A stretch of 64,000 nt of DNA from Dyella thiooxydans (GCF_001641285.1 NZ_CP014841.1:3870501-3934500); one strand, 5' to 3'. Positions 45,211 to 54,301 are shown, numbered from the stretch's first letter. Notes: generated by a model not told the origin, from the sequence alone. Numbers and translations are program-made.

Positions 45211-46187
45211 GGCGCGGGCGCCCCGGGCGCTTGCCCGGCGCGCGCGGCCTGCAGGAACTGACCGTAGTCGCGGATGTAGTCGTCGGCGTCGTAGTAGTCG
45301 GACGCGAATACCAGCAGCACGGCGTCGGGCGAGTACTTGTACTGGATGCCCCAGGTCATGGGCGGCAGGTAAACGCCCTTGTCGGGGGAATCCAGCAGGG
45401 TTTCCGCACGATGGACGCCGTCGTCCGCGACCACCGCGCAGCTGCCGCGGACGCAGATCAGGAACTGGTGGCAAGTGCGGTGCGCGTGCTCGCCCCGGGT
45501 CTTTTCGCTGGGTACGTCGAAGACCAGGAAATACCGCTTGGGCTCGAAGGGAATCTCCCGGGCAAACTCGCCGGCCGACAGGTCACCGCGCATGTCGCGG
45601 ACCAGCTTGAAGCGGTGCAGCGTGACGTCGCCCACCCCGAGCCTGACCACGGGCGCCTCCGGCGCGGGGGCGGTGTGCGGAGCTTGCGACGCACCCTGGC
45701 TGTCCGTTGCGTTGCGTGCATCGACGTAGCCGGTAATCCGCGCGGGCGAGCCGGCCACGATCGCGAAGGGCGGCACCGACTTGGTCACCACCGCGCCGGC
45801 ACCGACCATCGCCCCCGTGCCGATGCACAGGCCCGGCAGGATCACCGCGCCGCCGCCGATCGAGGCCCCGCGCTGCACCCGCGTACCGGCGAACGTCTCG
45901 GGGTAGACCTTGGACCTCGGAAACTTGTCGTTGGTGAACGTGACGTTGGGGCCGACGAACACGTCGTCCTCGATACGGATGCCGTCCCACAGCTGCACGC
46001 CCGACTTGATCGTGACCCGGTCGCCGATCACCACGTCGTTCTCGACGAAGCAGTGCGAACAGAGGTTGACGTCGCTACCGATCCGGGCGCCCGGAAGCAC
46101 GACGACGTACTGCCAGATCGTCGTACGCTCACCGATGGCTTGGCTCTGCACGTCGGCCGACGCGTGTATCTGTGGTGCTGGTTCCAT
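45207..46187 (-). CDS. wxcM: bifunctional acetyltransferase / dTDP-4-oxo-6-deoxyglucose 3,4-ketoisomerase (WxcM/FdtD-like)
   Basis: A 326-residue fusion. Residues 1 to about 160 form a left-handed beta-helix acetyltransferase with hexapeptide repeats; residues 185-310 form a cupin of the FdtA/QdtA type with [17 protein letters not shown] and the active-site HxH in [12 protein letters not shown]. The same order occurs in WxcM of Xanthomonas and FdtD of Shewanella. The cupin converts dTDP-4-keto-6-deoxyglucose to the 3-keto isomer, and after transamination the other domain acetylates the 3-amino sugar. The aminotransferase is two genes upstream. Whether the sugar is Fuc3NAc or Qui3NAc cannot be read from sequence. 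Confidence 0.9.
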   Translation of the reverse strand: MEPAPQIHASADVQSQAIGERTTIWQYVVVLPGARIGSDVNLCSHCFVENDVVIGDRVTIKSGVQLWDGIRIEDDVFVGPNVTFTNDKFPRSKVYPETFAGTRVQRGASIGGGAVILPGLCIGTGAMVGAGAVVTKSVPPFAIVAGSPARITGYVDARNATDSQGASQAPHTAPAPEAPVVRLGVGDVTLHRFKLVRDMRGDLSAGEFAREIPFEPKRYFLVFDVPSEKTRGEHAHRTCHQFLICVRGSCAVVADDGVHRAETLLDSPDKGVYLPPMTWGIQYKYSPDAVLLVFASDYYDADDYIRDYGQFLQAARAGQAPGAPAP

Positions 46188-46190
46188 GGT

Positions 46191-47132
46191 TCATTGACCC
46201 CGATCGTTCTGGTGTTGCTTGGCGATGACCGCGAGCGGCCGTCGCTTGCTGTTCTCATAGGCGCGCCAGGCATAGGTGCCGACCAGGCCAAGGCCGAACA
46301 GGTTGACTGCGCCGAGGAACAGCACGGCGAGCATCGTTGGCGCATAGCCGGGCACCCTGATCGAGCCGGTGAGCCGGGCGATCAGCACCACCAGTCCCGC
46401 CAGGCCGGACACCGCAGCGCCCCCCGCGCCCACCTTGATCAGCAGGCGGATGGGGAAATCGGTGAAGGCGAAGACGTTGTCCATCATGTAGTCGATCTTC
46501 TTGCCCAGCGTCCATGCCGAACGGCCTTCCTGACGCGCCAGGCGTTCGTAGCCGACCTGCTTTCTGCGGAAGCCGAGCCAGAAGATCAGCGCGATCAGCG
46601 AGGAGCGGGATTCCTCCAGCTGCAACAGCTGGTCGCGAAACACCCTATTGCAGCCGAAGATGTCGACGCCGCCCGGCGGCATCTCCGGGACGACCAGTCG
46701 CCGGTACAGCCCCCAGAACACGGCCGAGGCCATGCGCGAGGACCACGGGTCGTTCTGGCGGCCCGTGCGCGTGCCGACGACCACGTCGCACTCGTCTGCG
46801 CCAAGCATCCTGAAAAAGGTGGTCACCAGCTCGGGTGGCTCCTGCAGATCGGCCGCCATCACCGCAAAGTGGTCGCCGCGCGCTGCCTGCAACCCCGAGC
46901 GGATGGCCGGGAAGGAGCCGAAGTTGCGCGAATGGGCGAGCAACTGGGCGGGAAACGCGAGCCCCGCCAGCGCCTCGTGCAGGATGGCATAGGACCGGTC
47001 GGGGCTGCCGTCGACCACGAACACCGCCTCGATGCCATCGTCGAGCGAATCGTTGATCGCGGATAGCGCCTGCAACAGGCGGGGGATGGAGGCCTCGTTG
47101 CGGTAGATCGGAACGATGACGGAGTACTTCAT
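46191..47132 (-). CDS. gtrB: GtrB-like polyprenyl-phosphate glycosyltransferase
   Basis: A 313-residue GT2 enzyme with two C-terminal membrane segments (about 225-250 and 260-290). The catalytic domain starts YSVIVPIYRNEASIP and has the acid motif AADLQEPPE and VVVGTRTGRQ, as in GtrB/DPM1 proteins that load a sugar from a nucleotide onto undecaprenyl phosphate. The ATG at 47132 overlaps the stop of the aminotransferase gene (ATGA). Three bases separate its stop from the WxcM-like start. With GtrA and the large membrane protein it forms a Gtr cassette; the donor is probably the dTDP-3-acetamido sugar made by its neighbours. Confidence 0.88.
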   Translation of the reverse strand: MKYSVIVPIYRNEASIPRLLQALSAINDSLDDGIEAVFVVDGSPDRSYAILHEALAGLAFPAQLLAHSRNFGSFPAIRSGLQAARGDHFAVMAADLQEPPELVTTFFRMLGADECDVVVGTRTGRQNDPWSSRMASAVFWGLYRRLVVPEMPPGGVDIFGCNRVFRDQLLQLEESRSSLIALIFWLGFRRKQVGYERLARQEGRSAWTLGKKIDYMMDNVFAFTDFPIRLLIKVGAGGAAVSGLAGLVVLIARLTGSIRVPGYAPTMLAVLFLGAVNLFGLGLVGTYAWRAYENSKRRPLAVIAKQHQNDRGQ

Positions 47133-48253
47133 GCCCGCCAACCGTTCACTGCGCGGATCACCGCGTCCACGGCCGCGCCGCTCATCTCCGGGTAGCAGGG
47201 GAGGGTGAGGATCTCCCCGGCCAGCTTTTCGGTGACCTCCAGTTTCAGTCCGGCGTAGCTGTCGCCGTAGACCGGCTGCAGGTGGTCGGGAATCGGGTAG
47301 TGAACCTCCGCCGCGATGCCCACGGTGCGAAGGTGCTCGCGCAGCAGGTCCCGGTCCGGGCTGGTGACGACGTAGAGGTGGGCGACATACCCTTCTCCGT
47401 CGTGGTTAGGCACTTTCACCAGTGGGTGGTTGATGCCCGTGCTGTACCGTTGGGAGATGGCGCGGCGTTGGGTGTTGGCCGCATCGAGGAAAGGCAGAAG
47501 CTCGGAGAGGATCGCCGCCTGCAACTCGTCGAGGCGGCTGTTGCGTGCACCGTGCGCCTGGACGCGGTACTTGGCGGTCCAGCCGTATTGGCGAAGCAGC
47601 CGCACCCGCTCGGCGATCGCCGGCAAGTCGGTCACGACGGCGCCACCGTCACCCAATGCGCCGAGATTCTTGGTCGGATAAAAGCTGAAGCTGGCCGCAT
47701 CGCCGAACGTGCCGACGTGTTTGCCGTCGATGCGCGCACCATGGGCCTGCGCGCAATCCTCGAGCAACCAGACGCCTTTCTGCCTGCAGTAACCGGCGAT
47801 GCTGGCGATGTCCCGGGCGGCGAGGCCGTAGAGGTGCGTGACGACAACGGCCTGGACGCCTGCTTCGACCGCCCGGACCACTTCGTCCATCGTCACGTTG
47901 CGGCTGTCGAAATCGACGTCCATGAACCAGGGTGACGCCCCGATGGCCGCCAGGGCGGTTCCGGTATACATGCCCGCGTTCGCCACCGTGGCGACCTTGC
48001 TGCCTGGTCCCACGCCAAGCGCCCGGAGCGCCAATTCGATGGCATCGGTGCCGTTGGCTACGGTGACGCAATCGCCTGTGCCCAGATAACCGGCAAACGC
48101 CGCTTCGAAACCCTTGACCTCCGGCCCCAGCACCAGCCAGCCGCTATCCACCACCCTGGACAGGGCGGCCTTGATGCGCGCGCTGTGGCCGGAGATCCTT
48201 GCCGAAAGGTCGTTTATCTGTTGCACGCCTGGTTCCCTGATAGTCGCACGCAT
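47129..48253 (-). CDS. DegT-family sugar 3-aminotransferase (QdtB/FdtB-like)
   Basis: A 374-residue PLP enzyme. The PLP lysine is K195 in SFYPTKNLGALGDGG; LYGLAARD and EDCAQAHGA also match the QdtB/FdtB/WxcK type that transaminates dTDP-3-keto-6-deoxyhexoses. It is the first gene of the minus-strand operon, and its stop overlaps the GtrB-like start. The ketoisomerase that makes its substrate and the acetyltransferase that uses its product are fused in the WxcM-like protein two genes on. The rfbAB genes for the dTDP-4-keto precursor lie at 61.9-63.9 kb. Confidence 0.9.
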   Translation of the reverse strand: MRATIREPGVQQINDLSARISGHSARIKAALSRVVDSGWLVLGPEVKGFEAAFAGYLGTGDCVTVANGTDAIELALRALGVGPGSKVATVANAGMYTGTALAAIGASPWFMDVDFDSRNVTMDEVVRAVEAGVQAVVVTHLYGLAARDIASIAGYCRQKGVWLLEDCAQAHGARIDGKHVGTFGDAASFSFYPTKNLGALGDGGAVVTDLPAIAERVRLLRQYGWTAKYRVQAHGARNSRLDELQAAILSELLPFLDAANTQRRAISQRYSTGINHPLVKVPNHDGEGYVAHLYVVTSPDRDLLREHLRTVGIAAEVHYPIPDHLQPVYGDSYAGLKLEVTEKLAGEILTLPCYPEMSGAAVDAVIRAVNGWRA

Positions 48254-48482
48254 GATACCGGCTGGCTTCCCTATCGGCCCCCTGGGCGGCTTTGCCGGAA
48301 CTGCGCCTGATACTCCCGCATGAGCGCGAGGACTGTGATTCTAGCCATCGCGCGGAGCCATTGCGCGGCGAGCGCGTGGTAGTTGTCGTATTCGTCTTTC
48401 AACCGGTGGCGACGTACCCTTCGCACCTTTGCGTGACCTCGCCCGTTCGTTGCATCCGTTTTCCGCGCACCGGAGCCGCCCC

Positions 48483-49652
48483 ATGGCAGATATCAACCCC
48501 TTCATCGTGTTCGGTGCGCCAAGCATCGGCGAGGAGGAAATCGCCGAAGTCGAGGCGTGCATGCGCTCGGGGTGGCTGGGTACCGGACCGCGAGTGGCGC
48601 GCTTCGAGCAGGCGTTCGCCGAGTACAAGCAGGCGGGCGCCGAGTGCGTCGCGGCGGTGAATTCCTGCACCGCGGCGCTGCATGTGAGCATGGTCGCGGC
48701 CGGCCTGGAGCCGGGCAGCGAGGTGATCACCACGCCACTCACCTTCTGCGCGACGGTCAATGCGATCGAACATGCCGGGCTGGTGCCGGTGCTGGCGGAT
48801 GTCGATCCACACACGCAGAACATCGATCCGGATGCGATCGAAGCCGTGATCACGCCGCGCACGCGGGCGATCCTGCCGGTGCACTTTGCCGGCCGGCCGT
48901 GTGCGATGGACCGCATCATGGACATCGCCCAACGGCATGGCCTGGTGGTGATCGAGGACTGTGCCCATGCGATCGAAACCACCTTTCGCGGCCAGCCGGC
49001 GGGCAGCTTCGGCGATTTTGGCTGCTTCAGCTTCTATGTGACCAAGAACGTGGTCACCGGCGAGGGCGGCATGATCCTCGGCCGCGACCGTAAACGCATT
49101 GCCCGTGCCCGCATGCTCGCCCTGCACGGCATGAGCAAGGATGCCTGGCATCGCTTCGGTGACAGCGGCTACAAGCACTACCAGGTGCTGGAGTGCGGCT
49201 TCAAATACAACATGATGGACCTGCAGGCAGCGATCGGGCTGCCGCAGCTGGCCAAGGTGGAAGCCCACTGGGCACGTCGCCAGGCGATTTGGCGACGTTA
49301 CGACGCGGCCTTTGCCGACCTGCCGATCGTCCTGCCGGCGGCGCCGGAGGCGGATACCCGGCACGGCCTGCACCTGTACACCGTGATGATCGACGAGGCG
49401 CGCTGCGGCATTTCGCGCGACGCCTTCCTCGATGCCATGAACGCAGCGCGGATCGGCACGGGCGTGCATTACCTGGCCATTCCCGAACACCCCTACTACC
49501 AGCGGCGCTACGGCTGGTCGCCAGAGCAGTGGCCGAACGCGATGCGCCTGGGCCGGCAGACCGTCAGCCTGCCGCTCTCTCCCGCCTTGTCCGACGGTGA
49601 CGTGGAGCGCGTGATCGCCGCCGTGCGGGGCATCCTCTGCGGCAGGAGCTGA
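48483..49652 (+). CDS. DegT-family aminotransferase, ArnB/WecE-like
   Basis: A 389-residue PLP aminotransferase, divergent from the minus-strand operon. The PLP lysine is K188 in FYVTKNVVTGEGGM, with VVIEDCAHAIET preceding. The N-terminus IVFGAPSIGEEEIAEVE and the TTPLTFCATVNAIEHAG segment resemble ArnB/PseC/WecE enzymes acting on 4-keto sugars. GGAG precedes the ATG. It is the third DegT enzyme in the cluster, so a further amino sugar or a modified precursor is likely. No partner is adjacent: the next feature is a REP pair and then pgk on the other strand. Confidence 0.88.
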   Translation: MADINPFIVFGAPSIGEEEIAEVEACMRSGWLGTGPRVARFEQAFAEYKQAGAECVAAVNSCTAALHVSMVAAGLEPGSEVITTPLTFCATVNAIEHAGLVPVLADVDPHTQNIDPDAIEAVITPRTRAILPVHFAGRPCAMDRIMDIAQRHGLVVIEDCAHAIETTFRGQPAGSFGDFGCFSFYVTKNVVTGEGGMILGRDRKRIARARMLALHGMSKDAWHRFGDSGYKHYQVLECGFKYNMMDLQAAIGLPQLAKVEAHWARRQAIWRRYDAAFADLPIVLPAAPEADTRHGLHLYTVMIDEARCGISRDAFLDAMNAARIGTGVHYLAIPEHPYYQRRYGWSPEQWPNAMRLGRQTVSLPLSPALSDGDVERVIAAVRGILCGRS

Positions 49653-49657
49653 GCACT

Positions 49658-49737
49658 GTAGGAGCCCGCTCGCGGGCGATGCTTCTGCTCCTGATCCACA
49701 GCGGGGCCAAAAGCATCGCCCGCGAGCGGGCTACTAC
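49658..49737. repeat. GTAG-type REP pair (inverted), copy 2
   Basis: Arms 49658-49682 and 49713-49737 differ by one base after inversion and match the 5946-6026 element, including a related spacer. It marks the right edge of the polysaccharide cluster, between the aminotransferase and pgk. Confidence 0.85.
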
Positions 49738-49748
49738 GGGAGGGGGAG

Positions 49749-50927
49749 TCAGCCCTTGGCGCGGGCCTGGAGTGCCGTGACCGCCGGCAGCTCCTTGCCT
49801 TCGAGGAATTCGAGGAAGGCGCCGCCTCCGGTGGAGATGTAGGACACGTCCTTCTCGATGCCGTACTTGTCCACCGCCGCCAGGGTGTCGCCGCCACCGG
49901 CGATCGAGAACGCCGGGGAGGCGGCGATCGCGCGGGCGAGGGTCTCGGTGCCCATGCCGAAGGCGTCGAACTCGAACACGCCGACCGGGCCGTTCCACAC
50001 CACCGTGCCGGCCTTGGCGATCAGCGCGGCGTAGCGTTTGGCGGTCTCCGGGCCGATGTCCAGGATCATCTCGCCGTCCTTGACCTGGTCCACCGCCTTC
50101 ACCGTCGGCGTTGCCTGCGCGGAGAACTCGGGGGCGACCACCACGTCGACCGGCAGCGGCACCTCGGCACCGCGCCGCTTGGCGTCGGCGATGACCCTCT
50201 TCGCCGCGTCGATCAGGTCGGGTTCGTACAGCGAGTTGCCGACGCCGTGGCCGGCGGCGGCGATGAAGGTATTGGCGATGCCGCCACCGACGATCAGCTG
50301 GTCGACCTTGCCGATCAGGTTCTCCAGCAGGGTGAGCTTGGTCGAGACCTTGGAGCCGGCAACGATCGCCAGCAGCGGCTTGGCCGGGTGCTCCAGCGCC
50401 TTGCCCAGCGCGTCCAGCTCCGCGGCCAGCAGCGGGCCGGCGGCGGCGATTTTTGCGAAGCGGATCACCCCATGGGTGGAGGCCTGGGCGCGGTGTGCGG
50501 TGCCGAAGGCGTCCATCACGAACACGTCGCACAGCGCCGCGTACTTCTTCGACAAGGCCTCGTCGTCCTTGCCCTCGCCGACGTTCATGCGGCAGTTCTC
50601 CAGCACCACCACCTCGCCCTCGGCGACATCCACGCCGTCGAGGTAGTCGCGCACCAGCCGCACCGGCTTGCCGAGCTTGTCGCCCAGCCAGGCGGCAACC
50701 GGCGCCAGCGAGGACGCCTCGTCGAACTGGCCTTCCTTCGGTCGGCCCAGGTGCGACAGCACCATCACCCGGGCGCCGGCGTCGCGCGCGGCCCGGATGG
50801 TGGGCAGCGAGGCGTCCAGGCGCTGGGTGGAGGTGATGCGACCGTCCTCGATCGGCACGTTCAGGTCTTCGCGGATCAGTACGCGCTTGCCGCGCAGATC
50901 GAGGTCGCTCATGCGGAGGAAGGACAC
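49749..50927 (-). CDS. pgk: phosphoglycerate kinase
   Basis: Transfers phosphate from 1,3-bisphosphoglycerate to ADP in glycolysis. The 392-residue protein has the N-terminal [15 protein letters not shown], the substrate arginine segment [11 protein letters not shown], and the [13 protein letters not shown] and [13 protein letters not shown] glycine loops. The GTG at 50927 is chosen because AGGAG stands eight bases upstream; an ATG five codons later lacks such a site. It lies alone here, on the far side of the polysaccharide cluster from tkt. Confidence 0.97.
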   Translation of the reverse strand: MSFLRMSDLDLRGKRVLIREDLNVPIEDGRITSTQRLDASLPTIRAARDAGARVMVLSHLGRPKEGQFDEASSLAPVAAWLGDKLGKPVRLVRDYLDGVDVAEGEVVVLENCRMNVGEGKDDEALSKKYAALCDVFVMDAFGTAHRAQASTHGVIRFAKIAAAGPLLAAELDALGKALEHPAKPLLAIVAGSKVSTKLTLLENLIGKVDQLIVGGGIANTFIAAAGHGVGNSLYEPDLIDAAKRVIADAKRRGAEVPLPVDVVVAPEFSAQATPTVKAVDQVKDGEMILDIGPETAKRYAALIAKAGTVVWNGPVGVFEFDAFGMGTETLARAIAASPAFSIAGGGDTLAAVDKYGIEKDVSYISTGGGAFLEFLEGKELPAVTALQARAKG

Positions 50928-51082
50928 GTCGGGACTCCTGGGTTGGACTGCTGCATGGCGGGTCGGCCGGCGGGGCCGTACCCGGAAGGGATGCCGTGGC
51001 CGCTCATTTTCGTGGCGCCCCTCCGGCGATGCAAACGCGGCCGGGTATGCTTGGCGCCCACCGGCCCGGCAGGAGACAGCCC

Positions 51083-51751
51083 ATGCTTCAGGATCTCGCG
51101 CTTTATGGCTACTGGCGTTCGACCGCCGCCTACCGCGTGCGCATCGCGCTGGCGCTGAAAGGGCTGGACTGGGAAAACCACCCGGTCCACCTGGTGCGCG
51201 ATGGCGGCGAGCAGCACGGGGCCTCCTACCGGGCGATCAATCCGCAGGAGCTGGTGCCCGCGCTGGTCGACGGCGAGCGGGTGTTCACCCAGTCGCTGGC
51301 GATCGTCGAATACCTGGACGAGACGGTGCCGGAGCCGCCGCTGCTGCCGGTGGACCCGCGCGGACGGGCACGCGTCCGGGCGCTGGCGCAGACCATCGCC
51401 TGCGATATCCACCCGCTGGGCAACCTGCGGGTACTGCAGGCGCTGGAGGCGCGCTTCGGCGCCACCGAGGCGCAGCGGGCCGACTGGAACCGTCACTGGA
51501 TGGCCGTGGGCCTGGCTGCGTTCGAGGCGATGCTGGCCGACAACGTGGCCACCGGTACGTTCTGCCACGGCGACGAGCCGGGGCTGGCCGACATCTGCCT
51601 GATCCCGCAGCTCTACAACGCCGCGCGCTGGCAGCTGCCACTGGATGCGTACCCCACGATCCGCCGCATCCAGGCCGAATGCGTGGCCTTGCCGGCGTTT
51701 CAGGTGGCGGCGCCGGAGCGCCAACCGGATGCTCCGCCTGCCGGCGCCTGA
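51083..51751 (+). CDS. maiA: maleylacetoacetate isomerase
   Basis: A 222-residue zeta-class glutathione S-transferase that turns 4-maleylacetoacetate into fumarylacetoacetate. The N-terminus has the zeta pattern [33 protein letters not shown] and the [11 protein letters not shown] motif. It has Thr-Ala where the classic SSCS-type catalytic motif has Ser-Cys, so the active site is a variant. CAGGAGACA precedes the ATG. It supplies the step missing from the hppD-hmgA-fahA operon but lies 33 kb away, divergent from pgk. Confidence 0.85.
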   Translation: MLQDLALYGYWRSTAAYRVRIALALKGLDWENHPVHLVRDGGEQHGASYRAINPQELVPALVDGERVFTQSLAIVEYLDETVPEPPLLPVDPRGRARVRALAQTIACDIHPLGNLRVLQALEARFGATEAQRADWNRHWMAVGLAAFEAMLADNVATGTFCHGDEPGLADICLIPQLYNAARWQLPLDAYPTIRRIQAECVALPAFQVAAPERQPDAPPAGA

Positions 51752-51775
51752 GGCGCCGGCGACGGGGCAGGGGAC

Positions 51776-52894
51776 TCAGAAGCCCAGGCCGTAGGGATCG
51801 TTGCCGGCCAGTTCGGTGTCGGTGTTGGATCCACCGCCCTCGGCCAGGCGGATCTTCAGCGCCAGGCCGTCGCGCGAGTCGGCCTTGGCCAGCGCCTCGT
51901 CCAGTTCGATCCGGCCACTCTTGTAGAGCCGGTACAGCGACTGGTCGAAGGTCTGCATGCCTTCCTGCAGGCTGCGGTCCATCGCTTCCTTCACCTCGTG
52001 GATCTGGCCGCGGCGGATCATGTCGCGGATCAGCGGGGTGTTCAGCAGCACCTCGACCGCCGGCAGGCGGCGGCCGTCCTTGCCGATCACCAGGCGCTGG
52101 CTGATCACCGCGCGCAGGTTGAGCGACAGGTTCATCAGCACGTTCTTGTGCGCCGACTCGGGGAAGAAGTTGAGGATGCGCTCCAGCGTCTGGTCGGCGT
52201 TGTTGGAGTGCAGGGTGGCCAGGCACAGGTGACCGGTCTCGGAGAAGGCGATCGCCGCCTCCATCGTGTCGGTGTCGCGGATCTCGCCGATCATGATCAC
52301 GTCCGGCGCCTCGCGCATCGCGTTCTTCAGCGCCTCGTGATAGCTGTGCGTGTCCAGCCCGACCTCACGCTGGTTGATGATCGACTTCTTGTGCCGGTGC
52401 AGGTACTCGATCGGATCCTCGATGGTGAGGATGTGGCCGGGCGAGTTGGAGTTGCGGTGGTCGAGCATCGCCGCCAAGGTGGTCGACTTGCCCGAGCCGG
52501 TGGCGCCGACCACCAGGATCAGGCCGCGCTGCTCCATGATCAGCTCGCGGAAGATCGAGGGCAGCTGCAGTTGCTCGACGTTGGGGATCTCGCTCTTGAT
52601 CGCGCGGATCACCATGCCGACCTCGCCGCGCTGCTTGAACACGTTGATGCGGAAGCGGCCCGCTTCCTTCACCGCCAGCGCCATGTTCAGCTCGAGATCG
52701 CGCTCGAACTGGGGCACCTGGCCCTCGTCCATCAGCGAGTAGGCGATCTTCTTGACCATGCCGCCCGGCAGGCCGGTATTGCCCAACGGGTAGAGCTTGC
52801 CCTCGACCTTGATGTTCACCGGAGCGCCCGTGGTCAGGAACATGTCCGACGCGCCCTTGTCCACCATCAGCTTGAGGAAGTAACCGATATCCAC
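51776..52894 (-). CDS. pilU: type IV pilus retraction ATPase PilU
   Basis: A 372-residue PilT/PilU-family motor that depolymerises the pilus fibre. Walker A is GATGSGKST (130-138), the Walker B region is DVIMIGEIRDT and HSNNADQTLERI follows. The N-terminus IGYFLKLMVDKGASDMFLT and the C-terminal extension past the ATPase fit PilU rather than PilT. The GTG at 52894 has AGGGGA upstream. PilT normally sits beside it; within this window it does not, and the divergent neighbour is a lipoprotein gene. Confidence 0.9.
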   Translation of the reverse strand: MDIGYFLKLMVDKGASDMFLTTGAPVNIKVEGKLYPLGNTGLPGGMVKKIAYSLMDEGQVPQFERDLELNMALAVKEAGRFRINVFKQRGEVGMVIRAIKSEIPNVEQLQLPSIFRELIMEQRGLILVVGATGSGKSTTLAAMLDHRNSNSPGHILTIEDPIEYLHRHKKSIINQREVGLDTHSYHEALKNAMREAPDVIMIGEIRDTDTMEAAIAFSETGHLCLATLHSNNADQTLERILNFFPESAHKNVLMNLSLNLRAVISQRLVIGKDGRRLPAVEVLLNTPLIRDMIRRGQIHEVKEAMDRSLQEGMQTFDQSLYRLYKSGRIELDEALAKADSRDGLALKIRLAEGGGSNTDTELAGNDPYGLGF

Positions 52895-52976
52895 CTGAAG
52901 TCCCCTGGATTCAACTACATTGCACCGGCGATTATGCCCACGGACAATACGACGCAACACTACGAGGTACTGAGTG

Positions 52977-53561
52977 ATGGTGCACAGCTTTTCCCGGCCT
53001 GAGGCCGGTGCCCCCCGTTCTTGCGGGTGGACGCGCAGCCTGCCCCTGGTCGCCCTGATGATGCTGGGCGGCTGCGCAAGCGTACCGCCTCCGGATGCTG
53101 CGATGAGCGCTGCCCAGACGCAATTGCAGGCCGCTCGTGACGCCGACGCAGCAGATTACGCCCCGGTGGACCTGACTTTCGCCCAGAACAAGTTCCAGCA
53201 GGCCCAGGCGGCCATGACCTCGCGCAAGTACGCCGATGCCGCCGATCTGGCCACCGAGGCCCAGGCCGATGCCGAGCTGGCTACGGCCAAGGCACGGCTG
53301 GGCGACGTCCGGGCCAGGATCCAGACCAAGACCGACGAGAACGCGCGGCTGCGCGAGGCCATGGAGCAGGCCCATCCCGAGCTCTCCAGTCGCTCGCAGA
53401 TGCCGGCCACTCTTCCCGCCGCGGCGCCGACCGGCGACATGCCGGCCCCCTCCGCCTCGGTGCTGTCGGCGCCCATGCCAGGCGGTGATGGCGGCTTCCA
53501 GACCGTGCCCCAGCCAGCCACGTCGACCTCGGCAGGCAATGCCCAGGAGGGTCAGCCATGA
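52977..53561 (+). CDS. DUF4398 lipoprotein
   Basis: A 194-residue exported lipoprotein. The lipobox LGGC places the acylated cysteine at residue 33. The mature part holds a DUF4398-like helical region (ALxLAxxAxADAELAxxKAR pattern) and then a Pro/Ala/Ser-rich tail. No Asp follows the cysteine (CAS), so outer-membrane sorting is likely. Its stop overlaps the start of the next gene, a coiled-coil protein of the same general type. In other genomes such pairs precede an OmpA-like gene; none follows here. The function is unknown. Confidence 0.82.
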   Translation: MVHSFSRPEAGAPRSCGWTRSLPLVALMMLGGCASVPPPDAAMSAAQTQLQAARDADAADYAPVDLTFAQNKFQQAQAAMTSRKYADAADLATEAQADAELATAKARLGDVRARIQTKTDENARLREAMEQAHPELSSRSQMPATLPAAAPTGDMPAPSASVLSAPMPGGDGGFQTVPQPATSTSAGNAQEGQP

Positions 53562-54196
53562 AGCGACTCACGACCGCCCTGTTCGCCCTGGGGCTGCTGC
53601 TTGGCAGCGGTGTCGCCAGCGCCGCCAAGGACGACATCGATCTCGCCCGGCTGACCACCAGCCTCGACCAACTGGCCCATGACCCGGTGCTCGGACACTA
53701 CGCCATGGCCGAGCAGGCGCGTGCCCGCGATGCCTTGGCGCAGTTGGCCGATGCCCGCTCGAAGGAGCGCCCGCACGCCCTCTACCTGGCCGAGCGCCGG
53801 GTCGATCTGGCCCGGGCGGCCGCTCAGCTGCAGGACGCCCAGGCCCGGCTGGCCAAGCTCGACCGTGAGCACGACCAGATCATGCTGGAGTCGGCCCGGC
53901 GCGACGCCGAGGCGGCCCGGTTGGAGCTGGAGCGCCAGCGCCTGCAGTACCAGCTCGCCCAGGAAGAGGCCCAGCGCCTGCAGCAGCAGGGGATGGAGGC
54001 CGCGCAGGCCGCCGAGCAGGCCAAGGCCGAGGCCGAGCACGCCAAGAAGCTGGCGGCGGCGCAGAGCCGGGTCGCGAATGCCGCCCGTCGGGAGGCCGCC
54101 CTGGCGGCCCAGGCGGCCCGGGCCCTGCGCTCCCAGATGGAGGGCGATCAGGCACCGGCCGAAGCCAAGCCCGCCAAGAAAAAGGGCAAGCCCTGA
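53558..54196 (+). CDS. exported coiled-coil protein, DUF4398-like
   Basis: A 212-residue protein with a signal peptide ending about residue 22 (VASA) and a long Ala/Glu/Arg/Gln-rich helix from about 55 to 190 that predicts an extended coiled coil, finishing in a Lys/Pro tail. It overlaps the lipoprotein gene by four bases with AGGAGGGT just upstream, so both are made together. Such helices often bridge envelope layers. No OmpA domain is attached, and an intrinsic terminator follows 49 bases after the stop. Confidence 0.8.
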   Translation: MKRLTTALFALGLLLGSGVASAAKDDIDLARLTTSLDQLAHDPVLGHYAMAEQARARDALAQLADARSKERPHALYLAERRVDLARAAAQLQDAQARLAKLDREHDQIMLESARRDAEAARLELERQRLQYQLAQEEAQRLQQQGMEAAQAAEQAKAEAEHAKKLAAAQSRVANAARREAALAAQAARALRSQMEGDQAPAEAKPAKKKGKP

Positions 54197-54244
54197 GGCA
54201 CGCCGGCGCGCTCCGTTCCCAGGGGCGCGCCGCAGCTCCAACAA

Positions 54245-54264
54245 GCTGTTTCGACAGCCTTTTT
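54245..54264 (+). terminator. UUCG-loop terminator of the lipoprotein pair
   Basis: GCTGT-TTCG-ACAGC forms a five-pair stem with a stable UUCG tetraloop and is followed by C and five T (54260-54264). It lies in the 312-base gap 54197-54508. Confidence 0.7.
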
Positions 54265-54285
54265 GCCCACTCCAAGTAGCATCAG

Positions 54286-54301
54286 TCGTGCCATGGCACG
54301 A
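54286..54301. promoter_or_regulatory. perfect 16-base palindrome
   Basis: TCGTGCCATGGCACGA is its own reverse complement. It stands in the gene-free region upstream of the small YdcH-like gene and may be an operator for it; no cognate regulator is known. Confidence 0.45.
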
